Assembly (NCBI GenBank): GCA_034440575.1
Contig: JAOTOL010001215.1
Span: forward strand, 186,001-250,000
Length of the DNA stretch: 64,000 bases
DNA from: Imbricaverruca yamaguchii
Lineage: Eukaryota; Arthropoda; Thecostraca; Neoverrucidae
Reading direction: 5' to 3'
Shown: positions 43,495 to 55,581 of the stretch, in pieces
How positions within the stretch are numbered: the first letter of the stretch is position 1
Layout of the letters: each line of letters opens with the position of its first letter
Notes under the pieces: model-generated
What the model was told of the DNA's origin: nothing
The model's input: only the letters and a program-made list of their open reading frames with translations
Database searches by the model: none
Program-made: the position numbers and the translations under genes

Positions 43495-46400
43495 GGCAAT
43501 TGTCCACGCCTCTCACGCCGGCTGCCGCGTGTTAGTTGTTAGTAGTTGGTTAGTCTAAGCATGTCGTGCAGGGGTGTCAGTTGGGTTAGTATGCTGTTTG
43601 ACAACTTGGCTCTGCTGCGTCCGCTGTTCCTCTGGGTAGCCATTTACGTTAGGAGCCGGAAGGAAAATCGGCTCATCTACGTCCGACGGCTCTTCTGGGT
43701 AGTCGTTTTACGTTAATCTACATTTTCTTTTCTTTTTTTGTTTTTGTTTTAGTTTCTATGTTTTCCTAAAGGAAGTCGGTCCATCTACCTCCGACGGCAC
43801 CTCTAGGTAGCCCAGTATTCCTAACTGGAAAGCAAATCGGCTCATGTACGTCCGACGCCATGCTGGGATGGCTATTTACGTGTTTCCTACGAGCGTTTCA
43901 CGGTTATTTATTACAAGTTGGTGTGAACGTTGGTGGTGTGTTGCCTAGAGAGCTCCTGTTAGTTTTGTGGCATGCAGCTATTCATTGAGTTCTGCGTGTT
44001 TGTCACCGATAAGCGATGGAAGCGATAGGGTGATGCCCTCTTTCTGGCAGAAGGCCTTATGTGGTTGTCTCTGGGAGCTAAAGCCACTGCAGTCTAGTAG
44101 GATGTGGCCTATGCTTAACGTGGTATTGCAGGTGTCGCAGTGAGGTGTTGTGTGTTGGTCATCCTCTAATCGAGGCTGTGCTAGTTTTGTGCAACCGGTT
44201 CTAAGTCTAGTGAGGATGACCTCTTTTTGTCGGTGAGACTGATTTGGTGTATTCAATGTGCCTATGGTTGGTTTTATTGCGTGGGCGTGGTTGGATTTGT
44301 GCTGTGTTGAATTGTGTTGTGCCTATGTATTCTGTTGGTGTTGGCGAATGCGATGTAGGAGTGCTTTGCAGTCGTCTACCGAATATTCCACGCTGGGGTA
44401 GGGGTTCGATGCTAAGGCTTGCTTTGCGAGCCGGTCTGGTTCTTGGTTACCTGGGATGTTGGCGTGGCCCGGAATCCAGAGGAAGGAAAAGTTCATGTTT
44501 ACGTTATGGGCCACGATTTGTTGGATTCGATCAATGAAGTGATCGAATCGAAGGACAGTCGTGGGTGTTACTAATTGACTGTAGGACGGATTTGGAGTCT
44601 GAGCAAATCACTACGTTTCTGACTTTTGCTTAATGAGAATGGAAATAGCGGCCAGAATGGCCATTGCTTCAGCGGAGTAGATGGCGAAGTTACCGGTGGA
44701 CGTTTGGAAAGTCTGAGACCTGGTCCAGTGATACCGATGCGTACCTTAGCCTCGTGTTTCGACCCATCCGTGAATACGAGTGATTTGTTATCGTTGTCAT
44801 CGGCGAACTTGTAAAAGAGGCCTAGCATCTCCGCCGATGTGATAGTGGCGTTCTTCTACGAGAGCAAGTACTCGACCCTTGGTTGACTAAAAGTCCAGAA
44901 TGGCCTAGTGGGCGGTCGAGGTGCAGTGGATGGCGTTGTGAGGTTAATATCTGAGAGAGCCGTGGAAATTTGAATGCTATATGGTGGACGTTTGCGCGCA
45001 AATCGGCTCTTGTCGTATCTGTCAGGCATGAAGCAGCGCTGTGCCGGATGATTTTGAATGGATTTGATTTTGATGTGGTAGCGGCACAGCTGTTGTGTCC
45101 TCATGTGGTAGAGTGATGGTGTGTTTGAGTCTACTAGAAGGCTAGCTATCGGTGTAGCGCTAAGGGCGCCTGTGGCTGCTCTGATGCAGCGGTTTTGGAT
45201 GACTTCTAATTTTTGGCTCTGATTTTCTGAAATTGTGGAACAAAATGATGCTGTTGTATTTTATGATGTGTCGTGTGATTGATGTGTACAGTCTCAGAAG
45301 TGTTTTCCTGTCTCCGCCCCAGTCTGTGCCTGCGAGTGCACGTATTCTGTTGACGCGCTTCGCTTCGTGATGTCGGTGATATGGGTGTTGAAACTGAGTT
45401 TTTCGTCTAAATGAACTGGAAAAGGAACTTGAAAGGAACTATTAGGAACTTGAAACTTTTCACCTGCTCGATGGCTTTGCCATCGATTTTAAGTAACGTT
45501 TTCGGTGTGGGACGGAAACGACTATAAGTGACCGTGGCCGATTTATCTGCGGACAGGGCGAAGCCCCAAGTTTTGCACCACTTTGTAGTGTGGTCTAAAC
45601 CTGCTTGAATTTTTGTTTAGCTTTAAAGAAGCATTGTGATGTCCAAATTGCTATGTCGTCCGCGAAAAGTGAGTATTGAAGTGAAGTGTCCCCGTGGTCG
45701 GCAAATATGTCGTTGATCATGATGATGAAAAGGCTCGGTGAAGGCACGCTCCCCTGAGCCAGGCCCTGCTCCTGAGTTGTGGTGTTTGATGTGACACTGC
45801 CGCATCGGACCCTAAGAGTCCTATCTCTGAGGAAGCTGAGAATGAAGTGTGCCACGTCTCCGCGTAGGCCTATCTTATGGAGTTTGTGTGTCAGTGCTGA
45901 CTTGTGTACTCGGTCGAATGCGGCAGTGATGTCTAGGTAGGCAGCTATTGTTGTGCGTTTAATGTATAGTCCACTTTTGATGTCATGCACCAACCCAATG
46001 AGATTGTCTGTAGTTGATTGTTACCGTTGGAAGCCGCATTGAAATTCGTCGAGCTGGTCGCTGTGTTCCAGAAATTTCCTTAATCGTGTGTTGACCATGC
46101 GTTCGACCAACTTGCTAGCACAACTAGTAAGTGGGATGGGTCTATACCCTTTTTGGGATGGAGTGATCTTTGTGCGGCTTTGGTAATGGTATGACTACGC
46201 TCTCCCGCCTGGATGTGGGAAACGCGTCGCTTTGGTACAGTTTATTTTATGGCCGCTAGTAGATAGGTTAGGGAGTTTTTGCTAAGACGGTTAAGAAACT
46301 GGTAATGGATGTCGTCCGGCCCAACTGACGTGTTTCCACACTTGCTGAGGGCAAGTTGTAATTCGTGCATAGTGAATGACTGTCTGTAGATTTCTCTATT

Positions 46401-47401
46401 GTTAGAGCTAAAATTTGCTTTGGAGGCAAGGGCGTCCAGGACGCTTACTATAGTGATGTCATAGTTACTGTTGCCGGACACGCTGGCATAGTGTAGTTTA
46501 AAGTGGTCTACTACTTGTGGGTCAGTGATGTGCTGTTCATTCACCGCCAGCTGGGGGAAGGGGCCTGGTGGTGGGAGTTTCAGGTTGAAGCGCTTCATCA
46601 GGTCCCAGATTCTGCCGGTAGGTGTGAACCTATTGAATTGCGAGGCAAAAGACTGCCAAGAGTTTTGGCGTGCTGCTCGAATTGTGTACCGGCAGTGTAT
46701 TTTTTTAGATCGTCTGCATGCTGATAGGTGTGCTTCACACAAGCATCTTTTGAATTGTTTGTGGGCACGGCGCCGTGCGGCGATTGCCTTTTGACAGTCC
46801 GGGGTCCACCATGGCGTAGATGCTTTTTCCTAGGTTTGTTACTTTTTGGGACTGAGTCTTGTGCTCCTGAGCTGATGGCCCAAAGGGTTGTCTCTATCTT
46901 ACTGGTATGTGAAAGTGCTAGGTTGAGATCCCCCTGTTCTTCGAATTTAGCCCAGTCCGCTCTTTTCAACATCCAAGATTGTCTGAATAGCTAAGTGGGG
47001 TGGATAGCGTCCGTGCTGAGCCTAATTGTGATCTGATAGTGGTCGATCAGCCCGGGAACGTCTGAAACTGACCAGTCAAATAGTGAGCTAAATCGTGGGG
47101 TGCAGCACGTTAAGTCTATGCAAGTGTCCGATCCTAATAAGGTCGGGTTGTGGAGGGTGGCGGCCCCGGTGTTAAGAAGTACTAAGTTGTGGTCCGAAAT
47201 AAACTGGAGAATTCTGTGCCCTCTAGTGTTTGTATGGTACGCTTCCCCATGAGGGAATTTGTATCGTAAGGACTCTGGACACAAATATCGATATTTTAAT
47301 ATTATCGAACTCGTAGGTTTGATGGACAGTGCACACGCATTATGTATTCTCACTGAACTCGAAAGCATTGGCGAAGCCAGGGCTTCATGAACTCCGGGCA
47401 T
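43495..47401 (-). mobile_element. LINE-C, I-type LINE with RNase H, inactive
   Basis: In order from high coordinates: the end of an endonuclease (AYHTNTRGHRILQFISDHNL, then SDTCIDLTCC), a linker, RT blocks (46742-45595: NTSVGPDDIHYQFL, AAYLDITAAFDRVHKSALTH, QGLAQGSVPSPSLFIIMIND, YSLFADDIAIW), RNase H (44828-44323: SLVFTDGS, FSFLWIPGHANIPGNQEPD), and the C-terminal LTRLRTGCTKL with a CDTC...H knuckle (44256-43978). The 3' UTR holds three copies of an AAATCGGCTCAT..ACGTCCGACG unit (43620-43900). RT followed by RNase H places it with the I/Ingi/R1-type LINEs. Frames are broken repeatedly. Confidence 0.88.
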
Positions 47402-48517
47402 TTCAGACGAGCAAATAGTGATTCATCTTCTAAGTGGGAGGAAACCCACTTTCAGCACGGGGAACATTTCTTTAAAAAATGTTATATCCTCATCACCAGC
47501 TCTCATGCATGAACCATCAACTCAAGTGAGAATGAGCTACATTTTGACGATGGCATATTTATCCAGCAAGGGGCTAGAGACCTACCACTAAGAGGCCTCG
47601 AGACCTTTCACCGAGAGGCGCCGAGCCCAGTGATGACACCCGTTCTTGAAACTAGCCTCATCTCTTCAGTATCCTGACTGACCACGTCCACTTGGGTTGC
47701 TTTTTAATCCGTGTATATCCTTTTTCACGGGTGAAGGGTCTCTCAGTACTGTAGAAATTCGGTCCTCCCATACACACATATCAAGGTGTTTCGTTCAGGG
47801 TGGTTTGTATTTTCTTGATTGTATTGTCAGTGAGACACAAACTGATATGGTTAGCACTCACCTGGACCATTTTCATGCCAATCCTGCTGTAATTTTTCCA
47901 TCAACCACCATTCATGTCTCTTTTGACTTAATTGACTATCAGGGGCGGATTCATTAATTGTCATGTGGAACACTTACCTGCAGTGACGCCACTTTTTCGG
48001 AGGGGCGTCACTGTGAAAGTACTTGAGGAGCGCCTCTGGCTGAAAAAAAAATCGTGAGGGGTGCACTCAAGCCTTTCCACATGGGCGTTTTTTTTTTCGG
48101 CCGGAGTGACGCCACCTACTATGCGGAGGTGACATACGCCCTTAGTGCCCCCTGCACCTGACCCTGGTGTCCGTATGCTTCTTTCTTTACGTCATTTTTT
48201 ACACGGGCAAAGGCGAAGGCTGAAAATGTGGGAGAACTAGTAAAGGGTATATCCGCATTGTAATTTTTCGTGCCCGCCATCCAGACAAACCTTTAAGTAA
48301 TCTGGTGTTAATGATGACTCGGAGCCCATCCAAAGTTAATGGTGCATGATACGTTTTTTCTGCAATCCTAACTGTGCCATCATTCTTCGGTTCTGAATAA
48401 AGACTGGCGAAATCAGAAAGCACCTTAGCCCACACCGCATGTACGTCAATGAAGTGGGCTGTTTTTGCATATTATACTGGGTTTGGGTATGTTATCCATT
48501 ACAGCATATTAAAACGC

Positions 48518-49460
48518 GCACGTCCGGGGGGCAGATATCTGCCCCCTGTGATTGTTCCTAATTTGACGCCAAACTAATCGGGTTAGCAAGTCAGAATCTC
48601 GCATGGCTGCCCATTGGTCTTTTCCACATATCCTCATACATTTTTAATCCTGGGTCATCTCAGATCAGGTCACCAGGTCAGGCGAAGTGACTCAACATCC
48701 ATCGGAATTCTAGATTGCATAACTTCCACAATAATTGGGCGATTGATTTCAAACTTATACCACGTCATGATCTCATCAGGGACCATCGTATATATCTCGG
48801 GTTTTTTTCGTAGCATTGAGGTCGGGTCGCGGCTATGACTTCCCCTTTATCGGGCTATGGTACAATATACAAATGTTTCCTAGTTACATATTTGCTCTCG
48901 GGATGACCTCACAACGGTTGTGGCGTGTAGTTCGAAGCTATGCTCAATGTCCCCGCTGAATTTTTCCTCAGTGACCTCACCAAAGACATCTGAGGTCACC
49001 TGAGGTCACTAGCACATTTCTGCGCATTATATCGCACTGCATTGAGCTAGAAAGCTGAAATTACCGTCATTGTGCTTGTATCGCCAAGACGTGTCGATTG
49101 ATACATGCCCTCCCTAGGCTACTTCATAACCTTGACCTGAGGTCATAGTTTCGGAGTAAGAAGTATTCCTGCTTCAAACCGCGTAATGTCGATAGCACAG
49201 TTCAAGGACTGTCGAATAGCGTTCGCCGTTTGTTTCTATCTGTTACAGGTGCTGAGATATGTGTCAATATCTGAGAGTCCCACCCGATCTGGTCGAATTT
49301 GACCTATGATCACCCAGTGGCCTGAATATTGACCTGAACGAAAAAACGACAGACCTTCGATAGAGCTTGTCACCAGCTATCCACCGCCGTTTTCCGTTTA
49401 TCGCTAGCTGGCAAAGTTCTAGAGATCTTTGGGGCAGACATCTGCCTCCCGGACATGCGA
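48518..49460. mobile_element. DNA-type element B with palindromic inverted ends
   Basis: The left end reads CGCACGTCCGGGGGGCAGAT, ATCTGCCCCC; the right end, read inward on the other strand, is CGCATGTCCGGGAGGCAGAT, GTCTGCCCC. The inverted match covers about 28 bp, and each end is itself near-palindromic around GCAGATATCTGC. The interior has many AGGTCA hexamers and no coding capacity. It fits a MITE-like non-autonomous DNA transposon. A target duplication was not settled. Confidence 0.68.
49143..49214 (+). repeat. 72-bp perfect direct repeat, left copy
   Basis: The 72 bases starting TCATAGTTTCGGAGTAAG and ending CAAGGACTGTCG are identical to 49491-49562. The left copy is inside element B and the right copy is just outside its right inverted end. 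Confidence 0.93.
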
Positions 49461-49490
49461 AGTTGGCGCGGACCGCCGGACGCGCGAGTG

Positions 49491-49562
49491 TCATAGTTTC
49501 GGAGTAAGAAGTATTCCTGCTTCAAACCGCGTAATGTCGATAGCACAGTTCAAGGACTGTCG
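49491..49562 (+). repeat. 72-bp perfect direct repeat, right copy
   Basis: Identical partner of 49143-49214, 348 bp away. Full identity points to a recent event or an assembly duplication. Confidence 0.93.
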
Positions 49563-49814
49563 GTCTACTTTCAATCAACGAACGAACAGAGCCAATTCCA
49601 GCTCAGATCTACTTTCAATCAACTAGACATACTCCTCGCGACTGGTGTAATTTTCAGGCGATTAGGTTTCGCGGCACATACACCCTGCCCTGACTTGTTG
49701 GAAAGCCGATTCCCTATTCCAGTGCGATTTGCTCGCTGCACGAGCATCACTGGGTCGGTAATGGCCCCACACATGACTTGCCGCATGGTGTGAGCAGCCT
49801 ACACTGCAACACAA

Positions 49815-50128
49815 TGATATCGTCTCCTGTGGCCGCCTGTCACGTAATCACATCTCCGGTGGCCGCCTCTCACTTAATCACATCTCCTCCGCTGGCTGCC
49901 TCTGATGTAATCACATCTCCGGTGGCCGCCTCTGATGTAATCATATCTCCTCCGGTGGCCACCTCTGACGTAATCATATCGCCTTCGATGGCCGCCTCTC
50001 GCGTAATCACATCTCCGGTGGTAGCCTCTGACGTAATCACATCTCCGGTGGTAGCCTCTGACGTAATCATATCTCCTCCGGTGGCCGCCTGTTAAGTAAT
50101 CACATCGCCTCCGGTGGCAGCCTCTCAC
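49815..50128. repeat. 30-bp minisatellite, about 11 copies
   Basis: Units of 27-33 bp (GTAATCACATCTCCGGTGGC, CGCCTCTGAC), about eleven copies. They translate as ASDVITSPVA repeats without stops. It lies in the Ig2b/Ig3a intron and has no splice-site similarity to a known exon border here. Confidence 0.93.
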
Positions 50129-50382
50129 GAAATTGAAATACATCCAGCCAATAATCTTCTTATGCAAAGCGCCCGACAGCAAGCTTCACCGAAATGACTC
50201 AAGCCGCTTGTTCCCTGGACAGATTGATGGACCGCTACTGAACAATACTGTAACTGCAATGCTATCGGAATCCGCACAGGAGAGGAGAGGCGCGCATTTC
50301 GCAATATTCCGCCCAAATAGTGTGCTGCCAGGGAGTCGCCGCCTGGACGTACCCTCGGCTCTGGTTACGTTCACACTGAAAT

Positions 50383-51183
50383 TAAGTCTCGGGGGTATCT
50401 TACCCTCCCAAGGTCTTCCGCGGATAGTAAATAACGGCGCACGGCAGAGTGCAGAAATTTGGCACAACTTTTTTCCAGATAAATTTGGCATGTTGTGTGA
50501 AAATGTTGACGTCAGGTCATCTACGGTTAACAAGTCTAGTTCAACTGAGATCACCTCCAAAAAAGGTGAACCAGTCATCATGCTTAAATGGATACAGATA
50601 CGTGAATGAAACTTTCAGCGTTCATTTATCTTTAGGGATGTAGCAAAAGTCATTGAGGAACGTTTGATGTTTTTCGTTTTGATGATGTATTAATTGTGCA
50701 TGTATGCCCATTAGGGATAAAAACGGAGATTCTTGCTAAAGTAAACATTCTTATGGGGGCAAGTTGACTTAGAACAATGTTTCGCGGCCCGCTATACCCA
50801 TTAGACAAATAAGGATTCAAGAAACTTGAAAAATTAACATGCTGAAAATTTCGAAAAGAAATTCCTTGATTTTTGGGTTGTCAAAAATGTTGGGGCCATG
50901 ACCAATTCCGCGTTCCTTTTCAGATTCTAATTAATTTTTGTTTTGAAAATATTTCCACAAAATGAACTTCGGAGAACCAAAAAAATGGTCGTCAGTCGTG
51001 ATCACGTTGACCCCCTAGTGACGTCACTTTATGAGGTGATGCAATTTTATGGGCGGCTTCGGGCCTTACTCGTTGAGCGCTTTCCGACGACACCGATGAC
51101 GACACGTTTTCGAGCAACACATTGTTCTGACATTAGTAGGGTGTATAATAGGACCCCCTCCCCAATACGGGGTGCGAGGATCT
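50383..51183 (+). mobile_element. Non-autonomous repeat A, copy 3
   Basis: It starts GTCTCGGGGGTATCTTACCC and ends near GGACCCCCTCCCC. It shares GTCAGGTCATCTACGGTTAA, AGTGACGTCACTTT and GAGCGCTTTCCGACGA with copies 1 and 2. Non-coding. Confidence 0.75.
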
Positions 51184-51479
51184 GACCGGAAATACGGCCG
51201 AATTAATGCCTGCTAACCCCACGCTCCACTAATGCCCACACCAACAAATACAGCTTTAACATATGGTACGACAGGGGAGGCTTTGGAAAGGTGTTCGGGA
51301 TCAGCTGAAGAAGATGCCGCACGATCTTTAAGTCCCCTCATCGCTAACGCGTAATCGATCAGCCCTATAAACACAGAAGCCTCTTGATATTTTGGTTGAA
51401 TTGAATTCGAGGGGGTTAATTGTTCGCAATGTTGCAATTAGAGAGTATACTTTCCACCCTGTTGCGATAAAGCCGGATA

Positions 51480-51664
51480 ATAACGTTACACACCACTCAT
51501 AGCTGGTGTTGACCCTGTCATCGTTGACGGTCGGCCGCGTTAATGTAATGGCGACGTTACACGATGACGTAACATATCACTCAGTTGATGTCGAGTGCGA
51601 TGTTGACAGCAAACAGTGTTAGCACATACATCGAAGTCGCACGATGACGTCACACATCACTCAC
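51480..51664 (-). repeat. Decayed duplicates of Ig2b donor region
   Basis: Two older copies of the Ig2b exon end follow the exon. On the plus strand CATCACTCACAGTTGATGTCG (the real border at 51665) recurs as TATCACTCAGTTGATGTCGA near 51575 and, more degraded, as CCACTCATAGCTGGTGTTGA near 51495, with GTTGACGGTCGGCCG matching exon GTTGACGGCCGGC. Both copies have lost the GT. Confidence 0.75.
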
Positions 51665-51868
51665 AGTTGATGTCGAGTGTGACGTCGTTGACGGCCGGCA
51701 GACTGACGTTGGTGTTGGCCGCCGAGCAGATGAGCCGGCTGTGCAGGTCGTGTCGGGTCAGCGGCGGCAGCTGCAGCACGTTGCTCACCTGACCTCGGCC
51801 GGCCGGCCGGTCAGAGTCGTCCAGAAGCCGCTCGCCACGGAACCACGTGACACGCGGACGGGGCCGAC
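51665..51868 (-). CDS. side-like: Ig2 second-half exon of Sidestep-like gene
   Basis: The acceptor GTGACCGCCAG ends at 51869 and the donor CAACT|GTGAGT is at 51664; phase 1 to phase 1. It reads GRPRPRVTWFRGERLLDDSD, then VSNVLQLPPLTRHDLHSRLI and CSAANTNVSLPAVNDVTLDI. GRPRP.VTW....LLD and L..L.R.DLH.RL.C.A.NTN...P are the conserved second half of Ig2 in Sidestep proteins. The ORF is GC-rich with a strong CG third-position preference. Confidence 0.93.
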
Positions 51869-52416
51869 CTGGCGGTCACGTGGTCTTGTTACAAAACAGC
51901 CTGTCACTTAGACTGGGCGGCCCTAGACGTGACCTGTTGCTATACATCACATCACACGCGCACTGGCTTGACATGGAGATAAAGTAGTGTTGTCAAAAAG
52001 CTGCGCCATACCCAGATCAATCAACACCAGAGGTGACCTGTTGCTATCCCCTGACTCCACGGGACGTGTGTACGAGGTTTCCCTGCAAGTGACGGGTAGA
52101 TGCCCTGCGGTATTCGCGGATGTTTCACATGAGACGCCACGGCTCTTCATATCCATCAAAGCGACAGCGGCGATCTCTGACGATGGGCAGATTATACCGG
52201 CGAACCGCTGCCATCAATAATCCTGTGGCGGATGCTTCCTGAGCCCCTCCCGTGGTTTATGTGGGTCGTGTGGTTCATGCAGGTATCAGAGCTCCTGGCT
52301 ATATTTTGCGGAGCTTTCTTCATACAAAATATGGAACACCGTACTCCACATCCACCTTATGGCGCACCACGACTTCTGCTGTTTTGATCTGACTGGGTGA
52401 TCGGACACCAACCAAA

Positions 52417-52525
52417 CAAATAAGAATTCAAGAAAATTGAAAAATCAACATTCTGAAAATTTCCAAAAGAAATTGTTGATTTTTGTGTTGTCAAAAATGT
52501 TGAGGCCATGACCAATTTCGTGACT
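52417..52525 (+). mobile_element. Partial copy of repeat A
   Basis: About 110 bp matches the interior of repeat A copy 3 (50805-50915): ACAAATAAG.ATTCAAGAAA and TCAAAAATGTTG.GGCCATGACC are shared. Truncated at both ends. Confidence 0.8.
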
Positions 52526-52544
52526 GATTCCCTGAATAATATAT

Positions 52545-52622
52545 ATATTTATATATGTATACATATATATACATATATAACTATATACATATATGAATAT
52601 ATATGTATATATAGATACTTAC

Positions 52623-52695
<73 letters not shown>

Positions 52696-52700
52696 TATAT
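52545..52700. repeat. (TA)n microsatellite
   Basis: TATATA-rich DNA, pure TA from about 52626 to 52688, with impure ATACATATAT units on both sides. Confidence 0.95.
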
Positions 52701-53499
52701 AATGAAGTGACCGAAATCTGAGGAGCATCGGAAAAGTGTACATGTAAGGGATGTTCGTCTCCCGAATTAAATTTTGGCTACGCCGCTAGAAGTCGACAAA
52801 CAGCGATGAAATTTAATTCGCACGCTGAAGTGTAGACATCAATTGTAATGATAGGATCAGGATTAAAATTGAGCATTTGCCCATGGCGTCCGAAGGAAGA
52901 AGCTGGAATGCCAAATGCCCCCCCCTCCCATCGCCCACTGAAATATTTAGCATGGAGACGACGATACCAAAGCAAAATACACGTTGCATTAACGTGGCAA
53001 AATTTGCCCGCTGTCGCTTGATTCGAGACAGCATGCTTTCAGTCCTGCCATCATCGCAATGAATCACGTTGGCCACGGCACTTGTCGATATAAATGTAAG
53101 TTCATATGTATGATTATAACGCTGTCGTTCGAAAATGTTTTCCAACAATTTTAATCACCTTATTTCACTTCTCTCATACTTGTGAATGATAGGTCTTTGA
53201 GGGAATTGATAGCACGCTTTTCTGAGTAAAACTACGGTAAATCACTATTAATACTGCTGCTACAATGAAATTTAGCTTCGGAATTCATGGTGTGCTACTA
53301 GTTTGTCGTAGGTCTTTCTTTAAGCACAAATGGCGATGTATGCGGACAATACAGCGCTGTATGGAGAAACAAGCATTGTTCTTTATATATATCTTAGAAG
53401 CAATGTGATACATATTTTCCTGCTTAAGAAGGAGCAAAAGTTGAGTTATTTCATTTCATGCAACGCATTTTGAAGATATATGGAATATCTTCAAATTGT

Positions 53500-54330
53500 T
53501 GCGAGCTTATACTTGTGGCACGTACAAGAAAAACTTGAATTAGTTGTATTTCAGCATGGCGCCGCAGTCGGACAGAGTGGGCAATCTGAAGATTTTGGCG
53601 CCGTAGCTGAGGACTTTGGCGTCGTAGCAGATCTACTATTTGGCGCCCTGAGAGGAATGGTTATGTTGTCCAATTCAGCTTTTGCTTTGTTCCTGGAAAT
53701 ATAAGGTAAGACATATGGATAACTTTACATAATTAATAGGCTTAAACTCACGCATCATTTTGTATACAGTTAACGTGCTTGCCGTGCATTTTGTCTTCTC
53801 AGGGACGTACCATACAATGCGGGATAGGAGTCATATCATCCTAAGTCATATATTGAAGTTAATCATGAAATGATGTGTATTTGTACTGTTAGGAAACTAC
53901 TCAGTAATAAAATTACTTTCGCTGTTTGTAATGTGATGTTCTATTATACAGCATGATCTATGCGAAGTTGCAGCTTTTAATGATGCATTTGCAAAAAATC
54001 AAAATTTGGATTTGATGCCAGCACGATCCATGGAAGTTCACGCACAGCGCCACTTTGTCCATACAGCGCCATTTTCATTATAAAATGTCTTATTATGTCA
54101 GTTCAAGTCGCCTTTGGGTGCACGGTAGCTTGGCATTATGTATATGTCATGAGCATGACGTTTGACCCTGCGATTGACCCCACACACCACATTCACTTCG
54201 GTTTTTTAAAGCAAAATTAAAATTAGTCCACTTTGGGCGCCAACATATGTGCCAAATCTTGGTGGACTTTGCCCTGGGGGCAAATGTCCGGGTATGGCGC
54301 CATAAATCTGGTTTGAGGGCCAAATAGTCC
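53500..54330. other. Intron DNA with scattered GGCGCC motifs
   Basis: AT-rich intron with several GGCGCC hexamers and short repeats such as AGTCCACTTTGG.CGCCAA (54225 and 54330). No gene seen. Confidence 0.45.
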
Positions 54331-54370
54331 ACTTTGGACGCCAATGCCAGTGACGAGGTGCTCGGATCGG

Positions 54371-54795
54371 AGGGCAGGATCTCTGCGGGCAGAGTCAGCT
54401 GCGGGAACACCAGACTCTGGCCGCATTACCCGCCACAAGCCGTCGGCGCGCATCAGAGGTGGGATCTCTGCGGGCAGAGTCAGCTGCGGGAACACCAGAC
54501 TCTGGCCGCATCACCCGCCACAAGCCGTCGGCGCGCATCAGAGGTGGGATCCCGGGGGGAAGAGGCGGCGGGGGGAACACAAGCCTCTGGCCCCACCCCC
54601 CCCAAAACCCCGGGGATCAGAGGTGGGATCTCTGCGGGCAGAGTCAGCTGCGGGAACACCAGACTCTGGCCGCATCACCCGCCACAAGCCGTCGGCGCGC
54701 ATCAGAGGTGGGATCTCTGCGGGCAGAGTCAGCTGCGGGAACACCAGACTCTGGCCGCATCACCCGCCACAAGCCGTCGGCGCGCATCAGAGGTG
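54371..54795. repeat. 85-bp minisatellite, 5 copies, one corrupted
   Basis: Units of 85 bp start at 54376, 54461, 54546, 54625 and 54710 (GGGATCTCTGCGGGCAGAGT, CAGCTGCGGGAACACCAGAC). Four are near-identical. The third (54546-54624, 79 bp) follows the same outline but is full of homopolymer G and C runs. On the coding strand each unit has a CTCTGCCCGCAG acceptor-like site, but no Sidestep exon is needed here because Ig2a joins Ig2b directly. Confidence 0.93.
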
Positions 54796-55581
54796 CGTAT
54801 GGAGAGGGAGACGGTGAGTGAGTACTGTGTTGCAACTGGTCGTCGTAGTGTCATGCTCTTGTCGATGATGACTCGTATGATTGCACGCATAATCATTATT
54901 TGCTCTCTTCGAATACGCCAACATCGATGGCAGGCACCGTGACAATTTGTGCCACAGGATCACCTTTGGATCCAGGTCCCGATACCGTCGGGTTCTCGTT
55001 AGTTAGACTTGTGCAAACATTTCATGAACACGTGATGCATGGCTAATGTCGATTTAAGCGGGCCTGGTGTCTCAGGGGCACGATATTGGGCGGTGGGTTC
55101 GACACTGCAAAACTTGTTAGCGTTATCTATACAGCTATGCGTGCTCAGTATTTCGTTACCGGATTTGGATCACTGAAATAGACATGTAGATGTTGTATGA
55201 TATTGATTGCCGAAAGGAACCATAATTATCGGGTTAGATTATGCTAAATGTTATTCCTAAGAACGTCATTGAAGCTGCTCGATTCGTTTTCCGGCTTCCT
55301 GGAACTGAAACAAATTGTGGCCAGGTCCACAGGTCGGCGCGATGGTCTCTGCCAACTATCTTGCAAAGCAAATATCTAGCAACACTCACCTTCCTGGCAG
55401 AATCAAACGACCGAATTACCTCCTTGAGACAGCTTGGGGACCCACACTTCTGGGTGAGTGACCAAACGGCTACCAACTCGCCTCCCTTCACGTCTTGAAT
55501 AGACTCACCACCCGCCCCTCTGGAAGAGTCAACTATCTCGGTGCTCACTTCTCTGCGAAGGACAGGTTAACCGGAGCTTAC

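Noticed and set aside
49778..50095. ORF with ASDVITSPVA repeats as a secreted repeat protein
   Set aside because: A 30-bp minisatellite that happens to be a multiple of three. No signal peptide, no splice borders, open on the other strand too.
54371..54795. Extra Sidestep exon between Ig2a and Ig2b
   Set aside because: Ig2a and Ig2b join directly with correct phase and complete the CLVQGG-RPRPRVTW motif. Translation of the array has no Ig features.
54334..54942. 202-codon plus-strand frame across the 85-bp array
   Set aside because: Repeat-driven, three overlapping frames are open at once, and one unit is probably corrupted sequence.
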